Shown here in pieces: positions 24,910 to 33,023 of a stretch of 64,000 nt of DNA (position 1 is the first letter of the stretch; each line of letters begins with the position of its first letter). Made by a program: the position numbers and the translations under genes. The stretch is from Mycobacterium triplex. Its GTDB lineage: Bacteria; Actinomycetota; Actinomycetes; Mycobacteriales; Mycobacteriaceae. The notes under the pieces are model-generated. The model was not told the DNA's origin and searched no databases. It saw only the letters and a list, made by a program, of their open reading frames with translations. The DNA lies in NCBI RefSeq assembly GCF_000689255.1, contig NZ_HG964447.1, positions 248,001-312,000 on the forward strand, in the 5' to 3' direction.

Positions 24910-26241
24910 TCACGCTTCGCGCAAGAGCGAACGGCGCAACAGCTTGACCATCAACTCAGCGGCCTGCTCGTCGCTGTCCGGTCCGCTAGCCCCCGTCGGC
25001 TCGGACATCCGGCCCAGGACCGCCGCGAAGACCGCGCCTGCGACGTCGGCGTCGATCCCGGGCGGCAGGTCGACGGTGGACAACAACGCGGCAACCGCCT
25101 GGAAAATCGCGCCAATACCGTGGTCCACATCGGCGTTGGAGAGCTGTTCTGCGACCGTGCCGTCGAACCACGCCCGGATCACGCCGCGGTAGGTGCGATG
25201 GAATTGGACGTAGCCAAGCATCCATTCGGTCAGAGAATCCGCGGCCATGGCAGGCAGGGCGGCGGCGTGCTTCTCGATCTCGGCGACCGCTCGGCGGGTC
25301 AGCTCGGCCAGGATCTTGTCCTTGGTGCTGAAGTACCGGTACAAGGTCGCGCGGCTGACGTCGGCGGCGGCCGCGATCTCCGCCATGCCGATGGCGTAGT
25401 AGCCGCGTTCGGCGAACAACGTCGAACTGACCGACAGCACATCCTGCGGAATCGGCGATGCCGACGCCTCGACAGCCGCAGGTGTCGCCGCGGCATAGCC
25501 GAGGGCGCGGGGCGTGGTTCGTGCGCATCCGTCTCTTGCCGGTGCTAGCACCTGCAACATGTCGGCTGGGGTCTCGGGGAACAGCATCAGCTGCAATGCA
25601 CCGGTCAACGACCACGTCACGGTCGCGCGAGCGGGCAAAGGGAACATGTTTCGGTACCTGTAGAGGTGAACCATGTGGGGGATCCGCCCGAGTGCTGCGG
25701 CCGCGTCGTCGGCTTCCAGATCCCGCAGGGGTGTCCGCCGCAGCCGATCGGTGACGGTCTGATGAAACTGGGCGGCGGCCGAACTGGCGTCGACGACGGC
25801 CAACCCGGTGGCCGTGCCGATGCCCGGAAACTCGGCGAACACCGCAGCGTGGGCGTCGTAGATATCCGCCCATTCGACGAGCCAGCGGTGCAGCGCGTTA
25901 ATCCCGTCGGCCGTCGGGCCGAGTCCACCGAGGTGTTCGCCGTGTGCCAGCACATCACGCCCGGCCAGCGCGCTCAGTTCACCGAAGATCTCCTCCTTGC
26001 CGGCGAAGTATTGATAAACGGTGGCGCGGGAGGCGCGGGCCGCCTTGGCGATGGCGTCAAGCGAGGTGGCATGAAATCCATTGGCCAGGAAGACCTTCGC
26101 GGCGCACCCGAGTATCCGGTCGCGGGTGTGCAGACCACGGCGCCCCACGCCGGCATTGGTGGCGGGGGCGTAGCCGGGGCGCCGTAGCTTGTCGGGAGTG
26201 CGGGCCATGGGAGAAGTATTCCGCGCCGGCGCGGTCGTCAT
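24910..26241 (-). CDS. Double TetR regulator (two TetR modules in one chain)
   Basis: A 443-aa protein made of two complete TetR units. The first HTH covers about residues 41-87 (DRILGCAAKVFLANGF, ARASRATVYQYFAGK). The second covers about 266-312 (STLFAERGYYAIG, DVSRATLYRYFSTK), each followed by its own helical ligand domain. This is the architecture known from Mce3R of M. tuberculosis. The ATG at 26241 overlaps the stop of the small upstream gene (ATGA), which fixes the start. It likely recognises direct or compound sites in the divergent region at 26553-26673 (inference). Confidence 0.92.
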   Translation of the reverse strand: MTTAPARNTSPMARTPDKLRRPGYAPATNAGVGRRGLHTRDRILGCAAKVFLANGFHATSLDAIAKAARASRATVYQYFAGKEEIFGELSALAGRDVLAHGEHLGGLGPTADGINALHRWLVEWADIYDAHAAVFAEFPGIGTATGLAVVDASSAAAQFHQTVTDRLRRTPLRDLEADDAAAALGRIPHMVHLYRYRNMFPLPARATVTWSLTGALQLMLFPETPADMLQVLAPARDGCARTTPRALGYAAATPAAVEASASPIPQDVLSVSSTLFAERGYYAIGMAEIAAAADVSRATLYRYFSTKDKILAELTRRAVAEIEKHAAALPAMAADSLTEWMLGYVQFHRTYRGVIRAWFDGTVAEQLSNADVDHGIGAIFQAVAALLSTVDLPPGIDADVAGAVFAAVLGRMSEPTGASGPDSDEQAAELMVKLLRRSLLREA

Positions 26242-26552
26242 GGTGCCGACGGCGCTCCGGGCAGGTTGCGCTTGGCTTTGCCGGGATAGCCGAAGAACTT
26301 CTCGAAGTTGGCGTCGTTGATGGGTTGCGCGCTGTTGCGAGCAGCAGCAGACCGCAGCGCATCCAGGCGGGCCTGAGCCTTCTCGAGTGCTTCGACCGGG
26401 CCGGATTGTTGTAGGTCCTGGACGTTTCGCGCCGCCGCGGCGATCTCGATGCGCAGCCGTTCGCCCGCTTCGCCGAAGGTCAACAGGTCGTGGTCGTCTT
26501 CATCGACCTTGTCCCGGCCTGCGTCTTCGGCGGGTCGGTCCGTGGTTTCCAT
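26238..26552 (-). CDS. Small acidic helical protein coupled to the double TetR
   Basis: A 104-aa protein of unknown function. An acidic N terminus (TDRPAEDAGRDKVDEDDHD) precedes a long helical, probably coiled-coil, stretch (GERLRIEIAAAARNVQDLQQ, ALEKAQARLDALRSAAARN) and a C-terminal FEKFFGYPGKAKRNLPG tail. ATG 26552 has a clear GAGAGGG ribosome site; a longer frame to 26624 lacks support. It precedes and overlaps the double TetR gene, so it could modulate or stabilise the regulator (inference). Confidence 0.75.
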   Translation of the reverse strand: METTDRPAEDAGRDKVDEDDHDLLTFGEAGERLRIEIAAAARNVQDLQQSGPVEALEKAQARLDALRSAAARNSAQPINDANFEKFFGYPGKAKRNLPGAPSAP

Positions 26553-26673
26553 GTCGGCCCTCTCAACTGCTGGACGAATGTGGCGTGTGTCATATAGTCT
26601 GTGAGACGAACCGTCAGAAAACAAGACGATATGTCAGAAAAATATGGCCGATCGTCAGATGCGAAGGAGCATC
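26553..26673. promoter_or_regulatory. Divergent promoter with tandem 18-bp operator repeats
   Basis: Two direct repeats of the form GACGA-N3-GTCAGAAAA start at 26605 and 26625, exactly 20 bp apart, and a further GTCAGA follows at 26654. A promoter candidate for the amidohydrolase is TGGACG (26571-26576), 16 nt, TATAGT (26593-26598). Its start point would fall at the beginning of the first repeat. GTCTGTGAGAC (26597-26607) is a small palindrome overlapping the same place. The double TetR gene is next door, so it is the likely ligand. Confidence 0.65.
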
Positions 26674-27873
26674 ATGCCGCTTCAGGATGACCACCAGATC
26701 GTGTCCGTTGATGACCACTTGGTCGAGCACCCACGCGTGTGGCAGGACCGGTTGCCGCAGAAATACCTCGAACAGGGCCCGCGCATCGTCGAGGACAACG
26801 GCATGCATCTGTGGCACTACGACGGGCAGGTCTTCCCGACCATCGGCCTGAACGCTGTGGCCGGTAAACCGCCCGAGGAGTGGGGCATGGACCCCGTCCG
26901 CTACGAGGACATGATTCCGGGCTGCTATGACCCGGTCGCCCGGGTCGCCGACATGGATCTCGACGGTGTGCAGTCAGCGTTGTGCTTCCCGTCGTTCCCC
27001 GGATTCGGCGGCGGCACGTTCCAGCGCGCGGACGACAAAGAGCTAGCCCTGCTGTGCGTCAAGGCGTGGAACGACTTCTACATCGACGAGTGGTGTGCGA
27101 CCGCACCTGATCGCTACATCCCGCTGGCGATTCTGCCGACCTGGGACATCGATGCCTGCATCGCGGAGGCCGAGCGGGTGGCTGCCAAGGGCGCCAGGAC
27201 CATTTCGTTCCCCGATAGTCCTGTGCCCCTTGGTCTCCCGTCGTTCCACTCAGACCACTGGGACGGACTGTGGCGGGTCTGCTCCGAGGCCAAGATGCCG
27301 GTCTCGCTGCACTTCGGCTCCGGCTCCTACGTGCCGGGCTTCTCGTTCTCGTCGGTCAAGCCGATCGCGGGTCAGATCACCGTGCCGGACGCCCCCTTTG
27401 CCGTGGCGACGGCGCTGTTCTCGACCAACCTGATGTGGAGCACCGTCGATCTGCTGTTCTCTGGCAAGCTCCAACAATTCCCCGAGCTGCAGATCTCGCT
27501 GGCCGAAGGCGGCATCGGTTGGGTGCCCTACATCCTGGAGCGCACCGACTATGTGTGGGAGCGGCACCGCTACTACCAGAAGATCGACTTCGACACCCGT
27601 CCGTCGGAGTTGTTCCGCAAGCACTTCTGGGGCTGCTTCATCGACGACGAGCACGGCCTGAAGAACCGGCACAGCATCGGCATCGACCGCATCATGCTCG
27701 AGATCGACTTCCCGCACAGCGACTCCAACTGGCCGAACTCGCGCAAGCGGGCCGCCGAGGTGCTCGCGGAGGTGCCCGACGACGAGTGCAAGCTGATCGT
27801 CGAGGAGAACGCCCGCCGGATGCTCAACTTCCCGCGGGTGAAAGCGGACGATCGGCAACTCGCCGGCGTCTAA
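26674..27873 (+). CDS. Amidohydrolase (family 2)
   Basis: A 399-aa TIM-barrel metal hydrolase/decarboxylase-like protein. The metal motif is VSVDDHLVEHP, the barrel His in PVSLHFGSGS, and the C-terminal ligands in EIDFPHSDSNWP. Start ATG 26674 is chosen because AAGGAG lies 6 nt upstream; an ATG at 26644 has none. A paralogue lies at 15947-17176. It is probably repressed by the double TetR protein. The gene ends with a 4-nt overlap with the convergent ACAD gene. Substrate unknown. Confidence 0.9.
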   Translation: MPLQDDHQIVSVDDHLVEHPRVWQDRLPQKYLEQGPRIVEDNGMHLWHYDGQVFPTIGLNAVAGKPPEEWGMDPVRYEDMIPGCYDPVARVADMDLDGVQSALCFPSFPGFGGGTFQRADDKELALLCVKAWNDFYIDEWCATAPDRYIPLAILPTWDIDACIAEAERVAAKGARTISFPDSPVPLGLPSFHSDHWDGLWRVCSEAKMPVSLHFGSGSYVPGFSFSSVKPIAGQITVPDAPFAVATALFSTNLMWSTVDLLFSGKLQQFPELQISLAEGGIGWVPYILERTDYVWERHRYYQKIDFDTRPSELFRKHFWGCFIDDEHGLKNRHSIGIDRIMLEIDFPHSDSNWPNSRKRAAEVLAEVPDDECKLIVEENARRMLNFPRVKADDRQLAGV

Positions 27874-29024
27874 AGTTTGCCTCGCGAGACCAGCTGTGCG
27901 GCAATGACATTGCGCTGGATCTCATTGGTGCCTTCGCCGACGATCATCAAAGGTGCGTCGCGGAAGTAGCGCTCGACGTCGTATTCGGTGGAATAGCCGT
28001 AGCCACCGTGGATTCGGACGGCGTTGAGCGCGATTTCCATGGCAGCCTCCGACGCGAAGAGCTTGGCCATCCCGGCCTCCATGTCGCAGCGTTCGCCGCT
28101 GTCGTAGCGTTCGGCGGCGTAGCGGGTGAGTTGGCGGGCGGCGGTCAGTTTGGTGGCCATGTCAGCCAGGTAGTTTCCGACTGATTGGTGCTTCCAGATC
28201 GGTTGGCCAAAGCTCTCCCGCTCCTGTGCGTATTTCAGCGCGTCCTCGAGTGCTGCGCTTGCCACCCCCAGTGCCCGCGAGGCCACCTGAATACGGCCCG
28301 TTTCAAGGCCTTTCATCATCTGGGCGAATCCTTTGCCCGGCTCGTCGCCGAGGACTGCCGAAGTCGGTACCCGGCAGTCGTCGAACGACAATTCGCAACT
28401 CTCCACGCCCTTGTAGCCCAGCTTGGGCAGGTCGCGTGAGACGGTCAGACCCTGACCGTGTTCGACCAGGACTATCGAGATGCCCCTATGGCGTGGCTCG
28501 GCTTGTGGATCGGTCTTGCACAACAGTGCGATGAGGCCGGACCTACGCGCGTTACTGATCCAGGTCTTCGCGCCGTTGATCACCAGCTCGTTGCCCTCGG
28601 CTCGTGCGGTGGTCGTCATCGCCTGCAGGTCGGAGCCGCCACCGGGTTCGGTGAGCGCCATCGTGGCACGCATCTCCCCGCTCGCCATGCGTGGCAAGTA
28701 CTTCTGTTTCTGCTGCTCGGTGCCGTACAACGAGATCAGCGTCGCGACCACGGTGTGTCCGCCCATCGCGCCGGCCAGGCTCATCCAGCCGCGGGCCAGT
28801 TCCTCGGTCACTTGCACATAGCAGGGCATCGACACCGGCGAACCGCCGTATTCCTCTGGCACCGCAAGCCCAAAAATCCCGATGCGTTTCATCTGCTCGA
28901 TCCACGCTTCCGGGTACTCATTCGCGTGCTCGACTGCGCGGACCGTGGGCCTGACGTCGCGGTCGATAAAGGTTCGTACCGTTTCGACCAGCATGGTCTC
29001 TTCCTCAGTGAGCGAAGATGTCAT
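27870..29024 (-). CDS. Acyl-CoA dehydrogenase (single-domain)
   Basis: A 384-aa FAD enzyme with the usual three-domain ACAD layout. Motifs are MALTEPGGGSDLQAM (FAD/substrate loop), ESFGQPIWKHQ, IHGGYGYSTEYDVERYFRDA, and the catalytic Glu in IVGEGTNEIQRN. Predicted alpha,beta-dehydrogenation of an acyl-CoA as a homotetramer. AAAGGGA precedes the ATG. It stands alone on its strand, facing the ferredoxin gene across a 226-nt region that carries the ACCGTCAGAA and GACGAACCGTC elements. Confidence 0.94.
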   Translation of the reverse strand: MTSSLTEEETMLVETVRTFIDRDVRPTVRAVEHANEYPEAWIEQMKRIGIFGLAVPEEYGGSPVSMPCYVQVTEELARGWMSLAGAMGGHTVVATLISLYGTEQQKQKYLPRMASGEMRATMALTEPGGGSDLQAMTTTARAEGNELVINGAKTWISNARRSGLIALLCKTDPQAEPRHRGISIVLVEHGQGLTVSRDLPKLGYKGVESCELSFDDCRVPTSAVLGDEPGKGFAQMMKGLETGRIQVASRALGVASAALEDALKYAQERESFGQPIWKHQSVGNYLADMATKLTAARQLTRYAAERYDSGERCDMEAGMAKLFASEAAMEIALNAVRIHGGYGYSTEYDVERYFRDAPLMIVGEGTNEIQRNVIAAQLVSRGKL

Positions 29025-29250
29025 CGCAGTGTCCCTTTGCTGGATACGACCGTCAGAATAGGGGGAACGCGCCGTGATGGATAGTCCTCAATCCGCACGA
29101 ACCGAGCATATATGCCCGCCCTTATAGATTGACACTACTGTTAGAAGCGGCATCGGGCGTCCGGTCGTTCGAAAATAGTTAAAGCTTTAGTCTTATGCTG
29201 ACAGCTGGACGAACCGTCCGGCTGAGAACGGTCGAGCAAAGGGAGGTCCT
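29025..29250. promoter_or_regulatory. Divergent promoter region, ACAD and ferredoxin
   Basis: This 226-nt space holds ACCGTCAGAA at 29049-29058, close to the ACAD start, and GACGAACCGTC at 29208-29218, before the ferredoxin gene. Both are pieces of the 18-bp repeat at 26605. A -10 candidate TATGCT (29194-29199) lies 8 nt before the second element, nearly the geometry of the amidohydrolase promoter. Also visible are a 10-bp palindrome GCATATATGC (29106-29115) and ACCGT/ACGGT arms around 29214-29231. Confidence 0.5.
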
Positions 29251-29445
29251 ATGAAAGTCCGCCTCGAACAGTCGAAGTGCGTGGGTCATGCCCAGTGCTA
29301 CGCCGTCGACCCGGAGTTGTTCCCGATCGACGACTCCGGCTACTCCATCCTCCGGGAGCGCGAGGTGCGGCCGGAAGACGAGCAGGCCACAAAGGACGGG
29401 GTTGCCGCATGCCCCGAACTCGCACTCATCCTTGAAGACGGCTGA
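29251..29445 (+). CDS. 3Fe-4S-type ferredoxin
   Basis: A 64-aa ferredoxin of the P450-associated actinobacterial type. Ligands read C10-VG-H13-AQ-C16 and C54-P, so His stands where the second Cys of a 4Fe-4S site would be, as in the 'CxxH' group of mycobacterial ferredoxins. Predicted electron donor to a P450 or, less likely, an acceptor from an ACAD. A GGGAGG ribosome site precedes the ATG. It is 75 nt upstream of the fused ACAD, an arrangement like ferredoxin-fadE gene pairs in mycobacterial sterol regions. Neither P450 in the window is adjacent. Confidence 0.93.
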   Translation: MKVRLEQSKCVGHAQCYAVDPELFPIDDSGYSILREREVRPEDEQATKDGVAACPELALILEDG

Positions 29446-29520
29446 TCGGCGTGCTTGCCAATCGGCCACGCTAACCGGCACACTCAGACATAGTTAACCA
29501 AGTTCACTTTGTGGAGTGTC

Positions 29521-31800
29521 ATGCATACAGCTGATTGGCGTAGCCGGCTCGAATTGCTTCTCGCCGACTTCCGTCGTCGCCGGGCGGACGCCGCGCGGTC
29601 AGGTACCAAGCCTGACCGCATCGAGGTGGCCCGGGCCTGGCACGCCGAACTCGTCGATCACGGGCTGGCCGCCCCGGGGTGGCCGCGCGAGGTCGGTGGG
29701 CTGGACCTGCCGCTGGCCGATCAGCTGGATTACTACCGGATGACCACGGAAGCGGGTGCACCGCCGCATCCGTGTCCGCTGTCATTCATCCTGGCCCCGA
29801 CGCTGATCGCGCACGGCACGCAGCAGCAAAAGGATCGATTCCTGACGCCGTTGCTTCGCGCGGATGAGTTCTGGTGCCAAGGGTTTTCCGAGCCCGGAGC
29901 CGGCAGTGACCTGTCGTCACTGTCCACCCGGGCGGTCCGCGACGGCGATGTGTATCGGGTGACGGGCCAGAAGGTCTGGACCACGATGGCCGACCGCGCC
30001 GACTGGATGTTCGCCCTGGTGCGGACGGGTTCGGGGGACAAGCCCTCCGACGGCATCACCTATCTGCTGATCCCGATGAACAGCCCGGGGATTACGGTGC
30101 GTCCGCTGCGCGACATCAGCGGCGCCGCGCACTTCGCCGAGGTCTTCTTCGACGACGTGGCGGTGCCGGTCGAGAACGTCGTCGGCGAGGAGGGTGCCGG
30201 CTGGTCGATCATGCGAACGTCGCTGGGCCACGAGCGGGCGACTGCGTTTCTGGCCGACGAGTTCAAGTACCGCCGCACGGTCGACCGGGTGATCGATCTC
30301 GTTGTCTCCCAAGGGCTCGACACCAACCCAATGGTTCGCCAGGACGTCGCGCGGCTGGAATCTGGGGTTCGCACCATCGCCGCCAACAGCGCCCGCGCAT
30401 TGGCCGCGGTGCTGCGCGGCGAGGATCCGGGCGGTGTGGCTTCGGTGAACCGGTTGGTGAAATCGGAGTTCGAGCAGCATATGCACGCGCTCGCCCTGCG
30501 CGCAGCGGGTCCTTATGCAGCGCTGGGCAGCCGGGCATCCGACGCCGTCGATAACGGGCGCTGGACGTTCGGCTACCTGATGAGCCGGGCGACCACGATC
30601 GGCGCGGGTACCGCCGAGATTCAGCGCAATACCATCGCCGAGGGTGTCCTCGGGCTGCCGTCGCACCGAGGCGAGGGCAGCCGCGCAGCCGCCATTGCGC
30701 CTGGCGCACCACTGGCCACGCCCGAGGAGGATGAACGCGAGCTTCGCGAGGTGTTGGCGGCCGCACTGCAGGCCACGGTGGACGAAGCGGCATTGCTCGA
30801 CCGCAAGCGTCCCATCGATACAGCAGAGCCCGAAGTGTGGTCGGCGCTCACCGAATTCGGTCTACCAGGTCTCTCAGTCGAGGAATCCCTTGGCGGAGCG
30901 GGCGCCCGACCACGTCTGCTGTACGCCGCCATCGAGGAGGCCGCGAGGGCGTTGGCACCTGCGCCGCTCGTTCCGACGGTCATCGCACTCGGCGTCGCGT
31001 TCCAGTGTGGCGCAAAGGCTTTGGTGCAGCGAATCACCGCCGGCGCGGCGGCGGCATTCGCCGTGCCCGTCGACGACAGTGGCTGGGTGACCAGCGGTCC
31101 CGTTTTACCCGAGTGGGATGGGTCGGGTCTTTCCGGTGTGATCCCGATCGTGGCAGGGGCGCCGAACGTCGAGGTTCTGGTGGTGCTGGCTCGCGTCGCC
31201 GACGGCGTCGGTGAGCTTCTCGTGGCGGTCGACGCCACGGCAGAAGGCGTCGACGTGACGGCTCAGCAACCGCTCGATATGACCGCGACCATCGGCTCGG
31301 TGACCTTCACCGCGGCCGCGGGTGAGGTGGTCGCCGACGGAAACGACGTGGCTCGAGTGCTGAGCACGGCTCGCCGTCAGGCGGTGTTAGCCGTGGCGGC
31401 GGATTCCATTGGTGTTGCTTCGCGCGCGCTAGCGATGGCCGTTCAGTGGGCAGGCGAACGGCAACAGTTCGGCCGCGCCATCGGCAGCTTTCAGGCGGTG
31501 TCGCACCGATGCGCGGACATGTTGGTCGCCCTCGAAGGCGCCCGCAGCCAAGTGCTCGCGGCCGCCGAAGTTGACCTCGAGAAGTCGGGGTACATCGCGG
31601 ATTTGGCCGCCGCGGCCGCGCTCGACGCCGGGGTGATGGCCACCGAGGGTGCGTTGCAGATCCACGGCGGCATCGGGTTCACCTGGGAGCATCCCAGTCA
31701 TCTGCTGCTACGCCGCGCCAAGGCTAACGCCGTGTTGGTCGGCCGTGCCGACGCGCTGCGAGACCACGCCGCCGGCGAACTGCTGGCGCTGAGCCGCTAA
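29521..31800 (+). CDS. Fused acyl-CoA dehydrogenase, large-type then small-type domain
   Basis: A 759-aa flavoprotein. Residues 1-380 form a large-type ACAD domain (FWCQGFSEPGAGSDLSSL, GQKVWTT, IGAGTAEIQRNTIAEGVLGL). A linker at 381-402 follows. Residues 403-759 form a small-type domain (QQFGRAIGSFQAVSHRCADM, IHGGIGFTWEHPSHLLLRRA). This is the reverse order of the fused protein at 6564. Predicted acyl-CoA dehydrogenase with one FAD site per pseudo-heterodimer, as for the FadE heterotetramers. ATG 29521 has GTGGAG upstream; a TTG at 29509 is less likely. It follows the ferredoxin gene. Confidence 0.93.
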   Translation: MHTADWRSRLELLLADFRRRRADAARSGTKPDRIEVARAWHAELVDHGLAAPGWPREVGGLDLPLADQLDYYRMTTEAGAPPHPCPLSFILAPTLIAHGTQQQKDRFLTPLLRADEFWCQGFSEPGAGSDLSSLSTRAVRDGDVYRVTGQKVWTTMADRADWMFALVRTGSGDKPSDGITYLLIPMNSPGITVRPLRDISGAAHFAEVFFDDVAVPVENVVGEEGAGWSIMRTSLGHERATAFLADEFKYRRTVDRVIDLVVSQGLDTNPMVRQDVARLESGVRTIAANSARALAAVLRGEDPGGVASVNRLVKSEFEQHMHALALRAAGPYAALGSRASDAVDNGRWTFGYLMSRATTIGAGTAEIQRNTIAEGVLGLPSHRGEGSRAAAIAPGAPLATPEEDERELREVLAAALQATVDEAALLDRKRPIDTAEPEVWSALTEFGLPGLSVEESLGGAGARPRLLYAAIEEAARALAPAPLVPTVIALGVAFQCGAKALVQRITAGAAAAFAVPVDDSGWVTSGPVLPEWDGSGLSGVIPIVAGAPNVEVLVVLARVADGVGELLVAVDATAEGVDVTAQQPLDMTATIGSVTFTAAAGEVVADGNDVARVLSTARRQAVLAVAADSIGVASRALAMAVQWAGERQQFGRAIGSFQAVSHRCADMLVALEGARSQVLAAAEVDLEKSGYIADLAAAAALDAGVMATEGALQIHGGIGFTWEHPSHLLLRRAKANAVLVGRADALRDHAAGELLALSR

Positions 31801-31829
31801 TACGTCACATCGAACAGGAAGACGGCAAC

Positions 31830-33020
31830 GTGGAATACGGAATGGGTGCCGAAATGGAGGCCTTCCGCGCCGAAGTACGGGCGTTCATTGCCGAGCATGC
31901 ACCGCCCATCCCACCACGAGCGGGCGTGCGGAGCGCCGAGAATAAAGCTGAACTCAAGGCACTTCAAGAATGGACGGCGCGCCTGTTCGAAGCCGGTTAC
32001 GTCGGCGCGGACTGGCCGGTCGAGTTCGGTGGTCGCGACGATCGCTCCGCTGAACACGCCATCGTGGTGAGCGAGGAATTGGCCCGGGCCGCGGTGCCGG
32101 GCGTGCCGAGCGGCAACGCGCTGGCATCGCATGCGCTGATCCACTACGGCACCGATGAGCAGCGGCGCAGGCACTTGCCCGAGATTCGCGCGGGTCGACA
32201 GCTGTGGTGTCAGTTGTTCAGCGAACCGGGCGCGGGAAGCGACCTGGCGTCGTTGCGCACCCGGGCGGTGCTCGACGGTGATACCTACACCGTCAACGGG
32301 CAGAAGGTGTGGACCACCGACGGGCACTGGGCCGATTACGGATATCTGTTGGCGCGCACCGATTCCGACGCCCCCAAGCACAAAGGCATCAGTGCGTTCA
32401 TCCTCGACATGTCGAGCCCCGGCGTCACGGTTCGGCCATTGCGCGAGTTGACCGGCACTTCTGACTTCAACGAAGTCTTCTTCGATTCCGTCGAGGTACC
32501 TGCCGAGGCGATGATCGGAGAACCAGGACAGGGCTGGGCCATCGCGAACGCCACGTTGGGGCACGAACGCACCAGCGTCGGCGCCGCGGTCGTCAAATTG
32601 AGGTTGGCGATCGACAGACTTGTCACACTCGCCTCGCAGGTCAACCTCGACGGTCGTCCAGCGATCGATAGCGATCGGGTACGTGATCGCATCGGCGAGT
32701 TCAGCGCTGAGGTGGAGGCGCTGTCGGCGCTGACGTACGCCAACCTCACGCGGTGGCTGCGTGGCACCGAACGCATGCACGACGGCGCGATGGCCAAGTT
32801 GATGTTCAGCGAGCTGAATCTCGAGATGGCCAGCTTCGCAGTCGAACTCGGCGGTGAGGCAGGCATGTTGGTGGAGGGCGACCCGGGCGCGCTCGACGGC
32901 GGCCGTTGGCAGGACGAGTGGCTGTACGCCCGGGCTTACACGATCGCAGGCGGCAGTTCGGAGATCATGCGCAACCTGATCGCCGAGCGGGGCTTGGCAC
33001 TGCCGCGGGATCGGCGCTGA
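31830..33020 (+). CDS. Acyl-CoA dehydrogenase, large-subunit type
   Basis: A 396-aa ACAD resembling the large or catalytic subunits of alpha2beta2 FadE pairs: LWCQLFSEPGAGSDLASLRT, NGQKVWTTDGHWADYG, SEIMRNLIAERGLALP. The usual TxEIQ-type loop reads AGGSSEIMRN. GTG 31830 is used, 29 nt after the fused ACAD; ATGs at 31842 and 31854 are alternatives. Its natural partner is the small-type ACAD encoded convergently at 33024, only 3 nt beyond its stop. Confidence 0.92.
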   Translation: MEYGMGAEMEAFRAEVRAFIAEHAPPIPPRAGVRSAENKAELKALQEWTARLFEAGYVGADWPVEFGGRDDRSAEHAIVVSEELARAAVPGVPSGNALASHALIHYGTDEQRRRHLPEIRAGRQLWCQLFSEPGAGSDLASLRTRAVLDGDTYTVNGQKVWTTDGHWADYGYLLARTDSDAPKHKGISAFILDMSSPGVTVRPLRELTGTSDFNEVFFDSVEVPAEAMIGEPGQGWAIANATLGHERTSVGAAVVKLRLAIDRLVTLASQVNLDGRPAIDSDRVRDRIGEFSAEVEALSALTYANLTRWLRGTERMHDGAMAKLMFSELNLEMASFAVELGGEAGMLVEGDPGALDGGRWQDEWLYARAYTIAGGSSEIMRNLIAERGLALPRDRR

Positions 33021-33023
33021 ATG

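Noticed and set aside
29486..29505. KstR-type site before the fused ACAD
   Set aside because: AACCAAGTT has three bases between AAC and GTT, so it does not fit TnnAACnnGTTnnA. At most it is a weak copy of the 9-2-9 operator.
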